This document shows, piece after piece, positions 13,101 to 23,127 of a stretch of 64,000 nt of DNA. The stretch is taken from positions 21,728,960 through 21,792,959 of the forward strand of contig NC_092563.1 in NCBI RefSeq assembly GCF_037975245.1, written 5' to 3'. Made by a program: the position numbers and the translations under genes. Source of the stretch: Apostichopus japonicus (lineage: Eukaryota > Echinodermata > Holothuroidea > Aspidochirotida > Stichopodidae). Position 1 is the first letter of the stretch; each line of letters starts with the position of its first letter. The notes beneath the pieces are model-generated. The model saw only the letters and a program-made list of their open reading frames with translations, did no database searches and had not been told where the DNA came from.

Positions 13101-16100
13101 AACTATGATAGGATAGTAATTTTTCCTTTTTTTTGTGAAAATTCTAGAAAATAATTTCTTTTTCTGCCTCTCAACACCAGATGTGGTCTTATGGTTAATT
13201 CATAAATGGGTGTACTAGAGCCTTGTTTACATGAAATTAGTTGCATTTAGCACGAAATGCCAGTTTCGCGTGAATTTTTCGAAAGTATTTTGCTCGAGCT
13301 TTCGTAAACTTTGAAAGGTGTATCAACCTACTTTTCGTACACAATTGGTAATTTCTCTACTGATTTTCAGAGTTTTGTTCTCTATACAGTGAATGTTGTA
13401 AAGGACGGGTTTTTACGAACTTCAAAAGTCATGAAGTTGATAAACTTTATTTCTTTTCAACTTTCTCACTGCAATTGTTATCCTGTTGGTGTTGAAATAA
13501 ATAAAGACTAATTTGTTATTTGATCATCTATTTATCATTCTTTCATTCATTGTGTGCATCTGTCTAATAAGGACTGATAATTGGTTGATATGCCTGAACT
13601 TGGCAGTTATCCCAGTCAAGCACAGGCTGTGTTGGGCAGGCGCGTAGCCAGGAATTTGCCAAGGGAGGGGCGAAACTAGATTCGGCATTGCAAACTATCT
13701 AAGCGTAGCGCTACCATGGTTGGCGCGGAGCGTACAAGAAAATGTTGGCTGAAAATGCCTCCCAGATTGCTGGAAAAGGCACTTCCCAGGCCTTGTAAGT
13801 TGCATCTTAGCATTTTCTCTTTTGAAAATACTAGCGATATCATAAAAACATTAAAAAAAATTTTAAAAATATGCTCAAGGGGGGGGGCGGCTGCCCCCTT
13901 CGCCCCCCCCTTGGCTACGCGCCTGGTGTTGGGTTAGCCTTGCACAGTGTAGAATAATTTTTCATTGGACTTAGGGCCTATTCATTACTACTCATATTTC
14001 AGCAACAATTTTGAAGTGTTCTTATTTTTTTTCATTTGGCAAACGTAAGAGAAAATTTAAAACACTGCCTAAAAAATAGCAATTCCTGGAGATACATGCA
14101 AGGCAAATATAGCACCAAATATTGCACCATTTGGCGTCTAGCCCACCTTCGGAGGGCAAAAATTTTCCAAAGGGGAGGGGGACAACCCCTCCCCTTGGAC
14201 CCCTCCCCCAGGACGGCGATTACCCACAGGACGGCGATTACCACCCGGACAAAAAAATGACCTGCGGAGAACACTGCATGCTGTGAGCCAACGCCGGCGA
14301 GAGTTGTAACTAACTACCGTACATGTACTAACAATGCTATACCCTTGGCACGGTATATATATATACGGTCATCTCTTACAGTAAATATATTACTGTCAAT
14401 TGCGTGATATAATGTTACATGTAAGGACGTCCAGGGCGTGCTTACGGTCAATTTCACATTAGCTATGTCCGACCATGGTCCGACACAGCTATCGACGGTA
14501 TATAATTTTCACAGAATGAGACATTTGCAGCTAACACAGAAGCAGGGTCATGCATGTGGACTCATGGGCATGAGATACTCCGGGTGCTGAAAAATCTTTC
14601 CGCGTGGATCTCAAAAAATTGATCCAAAGTCTGCGGCGTTTTACGTCGGTTCTTTTACTCGGAAATCTAAAAAAGCTGATGCTTTTGTTGGATGAGGTAT
14701 AACTGCAACCTCCAACAACACAGAATTGTGACATTTTGAGGAAAAAGGAGTAATATCGTTGATGTTTTTGGCAGTATACGACTTTACACACTGAAAGTAT
14801 AGTTGTGAGTGAGTTATACAAACGTTGACGTCACATGGTCACCTGATGTCTTAGGAATGTTTCAGGAATGTCTGAAATAGAAGCTGACTTTTCGTCCCAT
14901 TTTTCACTTATTTCACATCCGAAATTGGTAAAGTTAATTACAGCAATGTAATTGGAGTCAGTTAAGGATTACATACATGAAAAATGGTGGGATTTTATGT
15001 TCATCGAAAAGTCTCTATAGTTGGTCTTTAAAGGACTATTACCTAATCACTGGCAGTTTACTGTGTATTTTGGTGAGGCCTAACAGTAGGAGCAAATTTT
15101 CAAAGCGAATGTATTCAGTCAAACAGGTAGCCGTTAACTTAAAAATCAAAGATTAGAATTTTCAGGTTACTGAATAATATAAATTGTCTTTGATCCCTGG
15201 CTTCGTTATTCCTTTAAATACTCTGACATTCTCAAACATAGGAAGTGAACTTTGACCCTCCAAACTACTACAATAATCTGAAACCCTGTGCAAATCTATC
15301 ATTTCTGCCAAGAAGAACTTTGCAAGAAACTTCATGTTTACCCAGTCAGGCATTTTGACAGTGTCCACACTTATATAAGACTTGCACTCATTCACGCTCG
15401 CTCTGTCTAATTTTACACAGAACTTTGATGAACTTACATGGACTAACATCTCTGTATCTATTCAGTCGTTTGTTCCTGGGGTTTCTCGCAATTGCTAAAC
15501 TGTAGTCATTTTTCTGGGTTTGCTGCCGAATTTTCTGAAAAGTAAACAGAATAAAGAAATTCATTCAAGATTGTCACTTTGCTGGGTTTATCAAAGTGAA
15601 GCAAGAAACCTAGCGCTAAACTTGTCCACAATAACATTACATATGTATAGTATGAGCAGTACCCGAATCAAATGTCTAAGTAAGAAATTATAACACTTAT
15701 AATTAAGCACCATTAATAGTCCAACTGTGCCTTTATATTAAAGATGATTATCACAAGTCTAATATAAATATTTCTTTAGGACCTCTTTGACCCCAAGACA
15801 TTCTTTAAAACTTCTTTGGAATCCGTTCAAAACTTTTTCTTTTTATTTGTAGTGGATGGCGCAGGAAGAGTTGTGTGTTTCAGGACGGGGAGATTGTCCA
15901 GAGGAGGCTGGTGATGATACAAACTAATAAACCAAAAGCAGTTGGCTTTCCTAAAGTTATGAACACCATGCTCATGTAATGAATGAATCTAGTTAAGGAA
16001 TACTGAATTTTTTACAAACTTACGTTGAGATTCAAAGATTGTTGACTGATAATTTAGTGCATGATTGATTTCACTAATACTTGATTACACAAAGACACAC

Positions 16101-19100
16101 ATGATATATATACTGTAATGTAATGATTAGTTACTGAAACTTAAAAATTAAGCACTACTCAAAAATTTACATGCAAGCTATAAAACACAAAACTTCATCA
16201 TAAAAAAAAAATCCCAACATGATAACATGTAATAAACACAGACAAATGGCATCTTTAAAAAGATAAACCCATCAAACTGATGAGATGATTATCCCATTCA
16301 CGCCTGATACACTGTAGCTGTAAAACTATTAAATTCATGTTGAAGTGCCAGCTATATCCTGAAGAATTTAAAAACAAACAGCACAATGGGCAGCTAGAAA
16401 AATGTGGCACTGGATCTGCATTCACAAGGAAAGGTTTTTTTTTTGGAACCTGAATAATTCATTTAAAATCTTGCTGGGCATACAATCACTTGACAAGCTT
16501 CTTTTAACAGAAATTAGTTTGGTTTCAAGGGTAACCAAAAAGCTTATCAATGTCACTGCAGGCTAAATTTCTGTCTTTTCAGTTTTCCTTTCCAAGAGGT
16601 TATTTCAAGAATTGGGTCACTTGCGTTATCAAAAATGTTTAAAATTGGTTGTAAAACAAAATGGGTAAAAGTCATCACAGTCTTGTAACATGATGAAATA
16701 ATCTGCAAATACATCATGATCTCAGTGTGATGGAGGACAGTAGGACTTCCCTTTCCAATAATACACTCTCTCCCACAGCAGCCAATTGGGTATCTGAAGT
16801 TTTTATCCCATGCACTGAACACATCTACAACATAACTCCTGAAGCAAACTTAGTTCAAATTACACACACGTGTGTAAAGACCTCTTGGAGTTTCTTTTCC
16901 ATAAAGTTCACAGTCTTTAGTTCCAGTCAACAAAATTACTCTTCTTGGTAGGGAAAAACCTTGTTAGATATTGACTAGATTAAAAGTACAGTTCTTAAGA
17001 TGAAATATTTAGAAATAATCACAGCTATCAGATAACCACTGACGGCACTGAATGCTTGCATTGTTCAGTGACTTTTAGTAGACCTGTACAAATGATATTT
17101 TGCTAAAAAAAAAAGTTTGGTCCAAAAGATTCTTTTACAACTGTCAAAATGAATAATTCATGAAAAAACTCAGAAATTTTGTTGAATTTCCAGCCAACTA
17201 CAGTAGAGTAATATTGCCCTATGGCATAGGTTCAGCAACGTTTTTGGCAATGTTGAGCTTTTGGTTTCACAAAAAATCTATTCAACTGCTCCCCTATAAC
17301 ATTAATTGTCATAAATTTACATCTTCAACAAAGGATATTAAAACATAGGTCTACTGATATATTCCTCGTCATGATGGCCAAAAAATAGTGAGATATATAT
17401 CCTTTAGGAAGAATTTAAAACTAGAATAAAATCAACACATGCAGTGGTTTCCCCCCAATGATGTTTTTTAGTGATCTATGACAAAGTTTTGTAAGTGTGC
17501 AACTTAATATTATATGTGTGCTACTGTACGCATGTCCAACCTGTTCTTTCATTGCTGTGCACTATGGAGCACTCCAGGAGGTCCTGTCTATTTATACGTT
17601 AGTTGCAAAGTCTGTAGAAACTACATTAATCAACCCTTATTATTAAATAAAGATGTCAATGTGTAATTACGGACCAATCAGGTGTTGCTTGATTCTTCCA
17701 AGTATGGAAAAGTTCTGTTCATCTTTTGTGGGACCGTAACACTAAAATTTGACACAGGGGTGGGTCAACTTATGAGCTGCCTAAATGCGTTGCATTGATA
17801 GTGTGCAAGGACGCAAAGCAGAGAGATTGCTAAGGCTATACAATACAGTGTAAAAGTAAACAAACGCAGTTGATAAAACCTTTCTTGGGGAGGAATAGTT
17901 ACAAAATTACACCAAAAATTACACCTAAATACATCAAAGTAGAAGGGAATATCACCAAATTATGAAATTAAGGAAGAATGCACATCTTTCCCTCCCTTTC
18001 ATTAATTCAAATAAAAATGTAACTGAAATTGGAGAATGACGTGAGTGATTTTTACAAATTTCCAGGTCGGGTCATGACAGACTATTAGGGTAGTAACTTT
18101 TTTGGTCGTTCCCCGGGATCCCGTCACTAACTAGTAGTACCGTCAACATCCCTATCTCAAGCATTCACTAAAGTATTTTCAACGGATATATTTTAAACCA
18201 GTAACAACCAGTACAGTTATCAGTTTTAAATAGTGCTGCTGCTGCTTGACGATTTTTTAACATTTACAGAAACCATGTCTATTGAAAGCATGTACACTGC
18301 TACAGAACCGTATTGGTCACAACCGTTTAGTGGTAACTGAAAACCGACGTTTACTGTTTAGGAAATATATGGAAACTGGCACACTATTTTGAAATAGGCC
18401 TCTATCTTTAGGAAAATGGCAAGTAGAATAGGCCTAATGACTTCACACATATGGAGATGCTGGCTGAATGGACATTCCACAAAGGCTAGGCCTATGTTAT
18501 GACTAGAATAAATCATACGCTAACTGGAAATCTCCATCGCATTGGCTACACTGCCCATGATCTAAAGCCTTGAAAGGTTCATATGTGCATTGCTTTATTG
18601 CACAAAATGAAAACAATGTGGCTATTCTTACGACTAGTCGCAAGAATAATTTCCGACTACGCATGCGCAGTTGCTAATTTTATGACCAGTAGTACTATTT
18701 TTACGACGAGGAGTAACAATAATTTCAGGTTAGGGTTAGGATTGAGGTTTAGGGTTATGTTTAGGGTTAGGTTTACCCCTACTACATGCGCAGTTGCTTT
18801 ATTTACTTTACTGCGCTTGAATTCGCCTTTGTCGTAAGAATATTTTTGTAAATAATTGTTACGACTAGTCGTAAGAATAGCCACGGCAAAGGTATTCAAG
18901 TTCAAGTAGTTCACTCATGACTGAGACATCTTTACAACAGTTCATATTATGCTGTCATTAGATCCAAACCTGTGCCTTGCCTAACATTAGGTCAAGGCTA
19001 GGATATGTCAAGATTTCAATAAGGTGTGTATGACTGCCAACTTTGCAGACGCTTGACTCAATTAGAATTGCCAGCTCTACATGGCAAACCATGCCAAACA

Positions 19101-19333
19101 CAAAACTTTACCATTCCAGACCTAACATTAGGCCAAAGCCTGGTTCTAGATAAGCCAAGGGTAGCCTACTGTAGCCTAAGCTAACCGTTTGACCAAGATA
19201 ATCGCTGCTGGTGCCAGTTGTGTTGTGAAGATAAAGATAAATGTAAGTTTTTTTAAGATTTTCTCACCAGAAAAACTTGGTGCCAGCTTTTGCTTGCCTC
19301 AATTTCGTTGAACTCATCTTGAATGCTTTTCAT
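7050..19333 (-). CDS. PTPN1/2: Non-receptor protein tyrosine phosphatase, PTPN1/PTPN2 class, 5' part (3 exons, partial)
   Basis: Seen: three minus-strand exons (19333-19268, 15534-15438, 7150-7050) join in frame (phases 0, 1, 0) to 88 residues. They start [17 protein letters not shown], then KIRQQ...[17 protein letters not shown], then DYINAS...RKYILAQ. Known: this matches the start of the PTP1B/TC-PTP catalytic domain. The NRYRD segment is the phosphotyrosine-recognition loop (PTP1B Tyr46, Arg47, Asp48), all kept here, and DYINAS is the next conserved motif. The usual TQGPL appears as AQ at the exon end. These enzymes dephosphorylate receptor and JAK-type kinases and are usually held on the ER or in the nucleus by their C-terminus, which is not in the window. 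The WPD loop, HCSAGIGRSG loop and C-terminus lie off the left edge. Introns are 3.7 and 8.3 kb; the second holds nested transposons. It is divergent to the EGF/ShKT/VWA gene. Assignment to the 1/2 class is firm; which one is not resolvable. Confidence 0.9.
12170..14276. mobile_element. hAT-like non-autonomous element with CAGTGTTCTCC ends
   Basis: CAGTGTTCTCCAC at the left end is matched by the inverse of CAGTGTTCTCCGC at the right end, and both are followed inward by TTGTCCGGG-type GC-rich repeats (12190-12290 and 14160-14255). CATGCT directly abuts both ends, a likely 6-bp target duplication. CAG-first ends are typical of hAT elements, although those more often make 8-bp duplications. No transposase frame survives. 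It lies inside the THAP-type relic and itself contains the 289-bp MITE. Confidence 0.65.
13637..13925. mobile_element. 289-bp hAT-type MITE with perfect 8-bp target duplication
   Basis: Ends are CAGGCGCGTAGCCA and its inverse TGGCTACGCGCCTG. GTGTTGGG flanks both sides (13629-13636 and 13926-13933) as a perfect 8-bp target duplication, as made by hAT transposases. The interior includes G-runs and a block (GTAAGTTGCATCTTAG) that recurs inverted inside the element at 20811-21454. No coding capacity. Confidence 0.9.
14531..14734 (-). pseudogene. THAP-domain remnant (P-element-type transposase N-terminus)
   Basis: The frame begins [12 protein letters not shown] and continues with [10 protein letters not shown] and RRLWINFL. 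The C-x4-C pair, the FRFP motif and the invariant Trp are the hallmarks of the THAP zinc finger, which binds DNA. The second zinc pair (C-x2-H, usually C-S-x-H-F) is not intact: the matching place reads SHAH with no cysteine in register. The frame stops after 68 codons. It lies just inside an inverted repeat arm, so a transposase origin is more likely than a host THAP gene, though a host exon cannot be excluded. Confidence 0.6.
15438..15534 (-). CDS. PTPN1/2: Phosphatase coding exon 2 (phosphotyrosine-recognition loop)
   Basis: The acceptor is TTTTCAG and the donor CCAT/GTAAGT; phase 0 in, phase 1 out. It encodes the IR helix and the NRYRDVSP loop that reads phosphotyrosine and flanking acidic residues in PTP1B. 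Confidence 0.92.
15535..18617. other. Phosphatase intron 1, left part; no gene seen
   Basis: The stretch is AT-rich, has no recognisable exon on either strand and contains only short homopolymer runs. Minus-strand frame 16553-16822 has no recognisable domain. Confidence 0.5.
18618..18884. mobile_element. 267-bp MITE with telomere-like interior
   Basis: The ends GTGGCTATTCTTACGACTAG and its inverse match almost perfectly over 23 bp. The right end contains the 16-bp palindrome TTACGACTAGTCGTAA and the left end a one-mismatch version. The interior holds degenerate TTAGGG repeats (18729-18773) and two direct copies of CATGCGCAGTTGC. No target duplication was found. It sits in phosphatase intron 1. 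Confidence 0.75.
19268..19333 (-). CDS. PTPN1/2: Phosphatase coding exon 1
   Basis: The 22 codons start at an ATG in context AAAATGA and end with donor CTG/GTGAGA in phase 0. The peptide aligns with the EFEQIDKSGSW helix of PTP1B. A short upstream ORF precedes it. Confidence 0.85.
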
Positions 19334-19365
19334 TTTGGATTTCTTCCTTCTGGCTTTGCTCGAAA

Positions 19366-19392
19366 TCAGCAATTTTGAGGAGCTGGCGCCAT
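19366..19392 (-). promoter_or_regulatory. Upstream ORF in the phosphatase 5' leader
   Basis: A nine-codon frame, ATG to TGA, ends 32 bases before the main ATG on the minus strand and is in a different frame from it. If it is transcribed as leader, it could lower initiation at the main start. That it lies in the mRNA is inference; no transcription start is visible. Confidence 0.4.
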
Positions 19393-20810
19393 TCCTGCGT
19401 GGATACCCTCTATAAATAACTCAAAACCGATTTCCTGGAAGAAGCTTGTTCACCGGAAGCATGTGTGTGTGTGTGTGAGTGTGTGTGTGAACCTCGAGTG
19501 CAATAGTATCGAATTACGAATAGACTTCGTAACAGTCGTTTTATCAGCTGATACCTACAAATCAGATGAGGGGATACATCATACGGGTATCAAAGTGCAA
19601 CTTTTAACGCTAAACAGTTTAGCAGCTTTGAAACAGCTCAGCCACTGTTGAATGATACAGTTATACAGTAGTGTCAGAAGGCCTTTCCATACAAGACACA
19701 AATGACTGCGTTAAAAATTTGTGGCATTGACACATGGTGTTGAATGTCATCCAAGGATGATCTGTTGTTTATATGAATTTGTTTAACAAGGCTTTTACTA
19801 AGGACTCACCGACGTCATTGTAAACTTAGCAGAAACCCATACATCAGAAATCACAGAAAAAAATGACATAAGTCCTTGTAAAGAACTCCCCAAAGAACTC
19901 CGCTACGAAAAATCTGGCTCCGTTTGGGGATCATAGTTTGAAAGTCATGCCCGGGAACTGCCATCTGTGATGTCAAAGTGAAATTACTCTTTCTCTCTTT
20001 GCTTTCTTTAAAAAAAATATTTAGCCTACAAAGGGAAATGTTAACAGTGTTGACCCTGAAACCAACGTCATCATTAGACCATTTACGAGCTTCAGTGTTT
20101 TAGATTAAGCATTCGCAAAACCCCGGATTTTCAATATAGGGGAAAAAACATTGCCAAAACAATATAATAAAGAAAGAAAGTAAAATTCTTGACAAATTGG
20201 AGTACATCTGACTTGATGACGTGAAATTTACACTTGATATAGGCCTAGTCTTCGGTCTTGCGTGTGAAAGCTGTCATATCTCCCAAATGGAATGACTCTT
20301 TTTATTAGCTGTTTCGAGGAACATTTTGTTCGCGATACTAATTATCCCTACTACCACATATAGACTAAAAATGATGGCTGGGTTTGTATCTCCTTGAATG
20401 GCGCATTCCAATGTTTCTACGTCTATAATAATTCACGGTTGTATGAGCTTTGTTACAACATTGTTTCTATAGTAGCAACAACGTTGTTTTCACCTCTTAG
20501 TTATACACTAGGCCTATATAGTAATCCTTTATTTACGACCTCACATATTGATAAACGGCCGCCGTATCATCATCGCCCCTGATATTTCGCAAATAGCTGA
20601 GCAAATTTCTCGTTACTATACCTGTCAGGGGTTGTTTCTCATAATAGCCATCTCTATATCATATCAATATAAAACGTTGATTGAGGTTTTTTGCCGACTT
20701 TTGGAATGAAATTTTAGTCTTGATATTTCGTACATGTCATATAGAAGAAATGTGTTCTAGATATAGTTAAACCAAAATCATATCTTTTAACTGCATAGCA
20801 CCCTTGGATA

Positions 20811-21454
20811 CATGGGCGGCGATCATGGGGGGCGGGACATGTCCCCCCCCCCAATATTTTAGGTGGGGGAATATAGTATCTAATATCCCCCCCCCCCCCA
20901 ATATTTGGTGGCATATGGTTTTTGTTGAGCATATTTTTGTATTTTTTATGATACCGCTAGTAATTTCAAAAGAGAAAATACTAAGATGCAACTTACAAGG
21001 CCTGGGAAGTGCCATTTCCAGCAATCTGAGAGGCATTTTGGCCAAAATTTTCTTTTACGCTTCGCGCCAACTTATGGTGGCGCTACGCTTAGATAGGTTG
21101 CCTAAAAGCTTCGCCCCTCCCTTGTCAAATTCCTTGCAACGCGCCTGTCTAAGACCATGTCACAATTTGTTACTAAATATCACCAAAAATCGTCACAGAC
21201 TTTCACCGAAAGTAGTTTTTACTTTTTTTTCGAAATGAATTAGCTAGACGGACCGCATCCGTAATGAAATTTGGTTTGCCGATGAAAAAGGAAAATAGGG
21301 CTGTAGCAACCAGTAACCATATAGATATAAAGATATATATACTATAACGAATATATAGCGCGAACAATTTTTGGGATGAAAGTTGCTACGCGCCTGCACC
21401 TAAGCAAATCCCCCCCCCCCCTCTCCCAATATTTGAAACAGATCGCCGCCCCTG
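20811..21454. mobile_element. 644-bp hAT-type element with near-perfect 8-bp target duplication
   Basis: Ends CATGGGCGGCGATC and (inverted) CAGGGGCGGCGATC are flanked by CTTGGATA on the left and CTTGGATG on the right, an 8-bp duplication with one change. Long C/G runs and AATATT follow each end. The segment at about 20960-21146 is homologous, in inverse orientation, to most of the 13637-13925 MITE including its terminal ACGCGCCTG, so the element is composite. No transposase frame. Confidence 0.82.
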
Positions 21455-21527
21455 CTTGGATGACATACGGTACAAACCCATGGTCTTTACACAAAATTGT
21501 GTTAATTGATTGTAAAACGGATCAACT

Positions 21528-21740
21528 CTATATCCAGTTATATCTGGCTTTATATGGCCAGATAAAACTTGATCTGCATATCTGGATTGGCTCTTTATCC
21601 AGTCATATCTGGCTTTATATGGCCAGATAAAACTTGATCTGCATATCTGGATTGACTCTATATCCAGTTATATCTGGCTTTATATGGCCAGATAAAACTT
21701 GATCTGGCCAGATTAAACCAGATATAAAGCCAGATCTTGC
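21528..21740. repeat. Minisatellite, about 67-bp unit, three copies
   Basis: The unit contains TATCTGGCTTTATATGGCCA followed by GATAAAACTTGATCTG, three times head to tail with few changes. The units are partly self-complementary (TATCTGG/CCAGATA). Confidence 0.85.
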
Positions 21741-23046
21741 ATTTCGGTAAGGGACTAATTGGGTGCATTGACTGATATAACAACATCAAAATTACCCTTT
21801 GAAACTTTTAAATCCAGTATGGCCGTTTGCGTTAAAGTGGCCGGTACCCTTATAAGACTGTTTGTGTTCGACAATATGGTCGCAAGCGAACAATAAGAGG
21901 AAACACTGAATAAACAAGATGATAAAGGCTTTTCAAGTTCATCAAACTGTGAAAATAGACGGAATTGTAGAAGAGACATCGTATGTTCTAAAAATTGCGG
22001 TTCGGTACCGTCGGCCTTTTTCAAACTACAGGTAGTTGAAAGTTTACCTTTTCTATCCTATTTGCACACTTGGTAAAGTTTTGACGAAGTGTAAAAAAAA
22101 ATCGACAATAACCGTTTTAAGGAGACACACTTCCTCCAACCAACCAGGGAACTGCATTTACCATGCTCGTCCGCCGGTAGTAACGGTCCCTGCACTGTAG
22201 AAGGGGAACAGTGCTGCACTTGGTGTCCTTCGTTACAGCCTGTTCGTTAGTCTGAATAGGGCAACACAAGAGGATGAGGTTGGGTTTAGAAGATGAGAGA
22301 GAGGAGGGGTAGGGGACAAGATGTAGACAGCAACAACTCATGAAGGAGGTTGCTTTGAATTTATAAAAAATATATATATATATTAAAAAATATATATTTA
22401 TAAATCAGTTTTCATTATTTTATACCACGGCACGGCAACTGAATTATATATGAAGTGCATGGGACTGGGTGATAAGCTGAAATGTTACACTGGATGTGTC
22501 ACGTCCTGTGAATATGAACTTTGGTATACGGTTCCGTGACCTACTCAACCATATTTCTACTCAGCTTATAAATCAACCAATTAGTTTTGAAACAGTTCAT
22601 GCCGCCATGTATATATTAACGAAAGACATCAAATACTTTACCGTATAATATACATACATAATATACTGTACCGTATACAAATTTGTAGCTAGATAGGCCT
22701 GCCTATACACGTCAATCAGTTGAGTATTTAATTGCTGATTCCATGACATCAATAAATGAAATAAATGAAAACATTGAAAGAATAGCTTAATTACGGTTTA
22801 CGACTTACTACTGTGATTACGTCATCCTTTTATTTTGATCCTCTTTGCAACACCTGTTGTCCAAATTAAAACGAAACAGCTAATAACAAAATAAATGATT
22901 GCATAATAGCTAATACATGCGTGATTGAATAATTGATATGGTCAAGCTGTAACAATTATTCTGAATCAGTTTAGCTGAGATGGTAAACCAGCAAATCCTG
23001 ACTTTGAAGTTTCCAAGAATAGAAAACTATTTGTTAATTACTAAAG

Positions 23047-23127
23047 ATGAGCTTCTTGTTTCTTCAGAGGTTCCTTTTAGCGTGTTTCGTTATTTTAGGA
23101 CAACTTGATCCATCCTTCGCCAGCCAG
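23047..23127 (+). CDS. EGF/ShKT/VWA gene exon 1: signal peptide
   Basis: It opens [18 protein letters not shown], a strong hydrophobic core, with cleavage likely near FAS/Q. The donor is CAG/GTAATG, phase 0. The start was chosen because it makes a signal peptide and joins in frame to the first EGF module. Confidence 0.85.

Larger units (their letters stand above)
11283..15043 (-). mobile_element. Relic DNA transposon with roughly 240-bp inverted ends and a THAP remnant
   Basis: Inverted similarity joins two arms. CCTTAAAGACCAA at 11286 reappears inverted as CCTTTAAAGACCAA near 15035, and GGTCACCGTGTGACGTCAAC near 11498 reappears inverted (one mismatch) near 14842. The arms are about 240 and 230 bp and diverged between these anchors. 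Immediately inside the right arm, read leftward, is a THAP zinc-finger remnant, which is the N-terminal DNA-binding domain of P-element-like transposases. No catalytic domain was seen. A 2.1-kb element has inserted in the middle. The exact ends and the target duplication are not clear. Confidence 0.5.
7151..15437. other. Phosphatase intron 2, mostly non-coding with nested transposons at its 5' end
   Basis: The part from 7151 to 11282 has no recognisable gene; it includes plus-strand frame 7506-7979 (157 codons), which matches nothing I know. A 47-bp near-perfect tandem duplication (AGGAAATTTTGGAGCAGAGA) sits at 8055-8145. The rest is the transposon nest described separately. Confidence 0.6.
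19393..23046. other. Intergenic region between the divergent phosphatase and EGF/ShKT/VWA genes
   Basis: It holds a (TG)n tract at 19462-19489, a hAT-type element, a minisatellite and an AT-rich hairpin near 22365-22400. Minus-strand frame 22117-22341 (74 codons, several Cys) has an acceptor-like site but no partner exon and is not called. No core promoter element stands out for either gene. Confidence 0.5.

Noticed and set aside
22117-22341. Cys-containing minus-strand frame with a possible acceptor
   Set aside because: No partner exon or recognisable fold, and the second half of the frame ends without a good donor.
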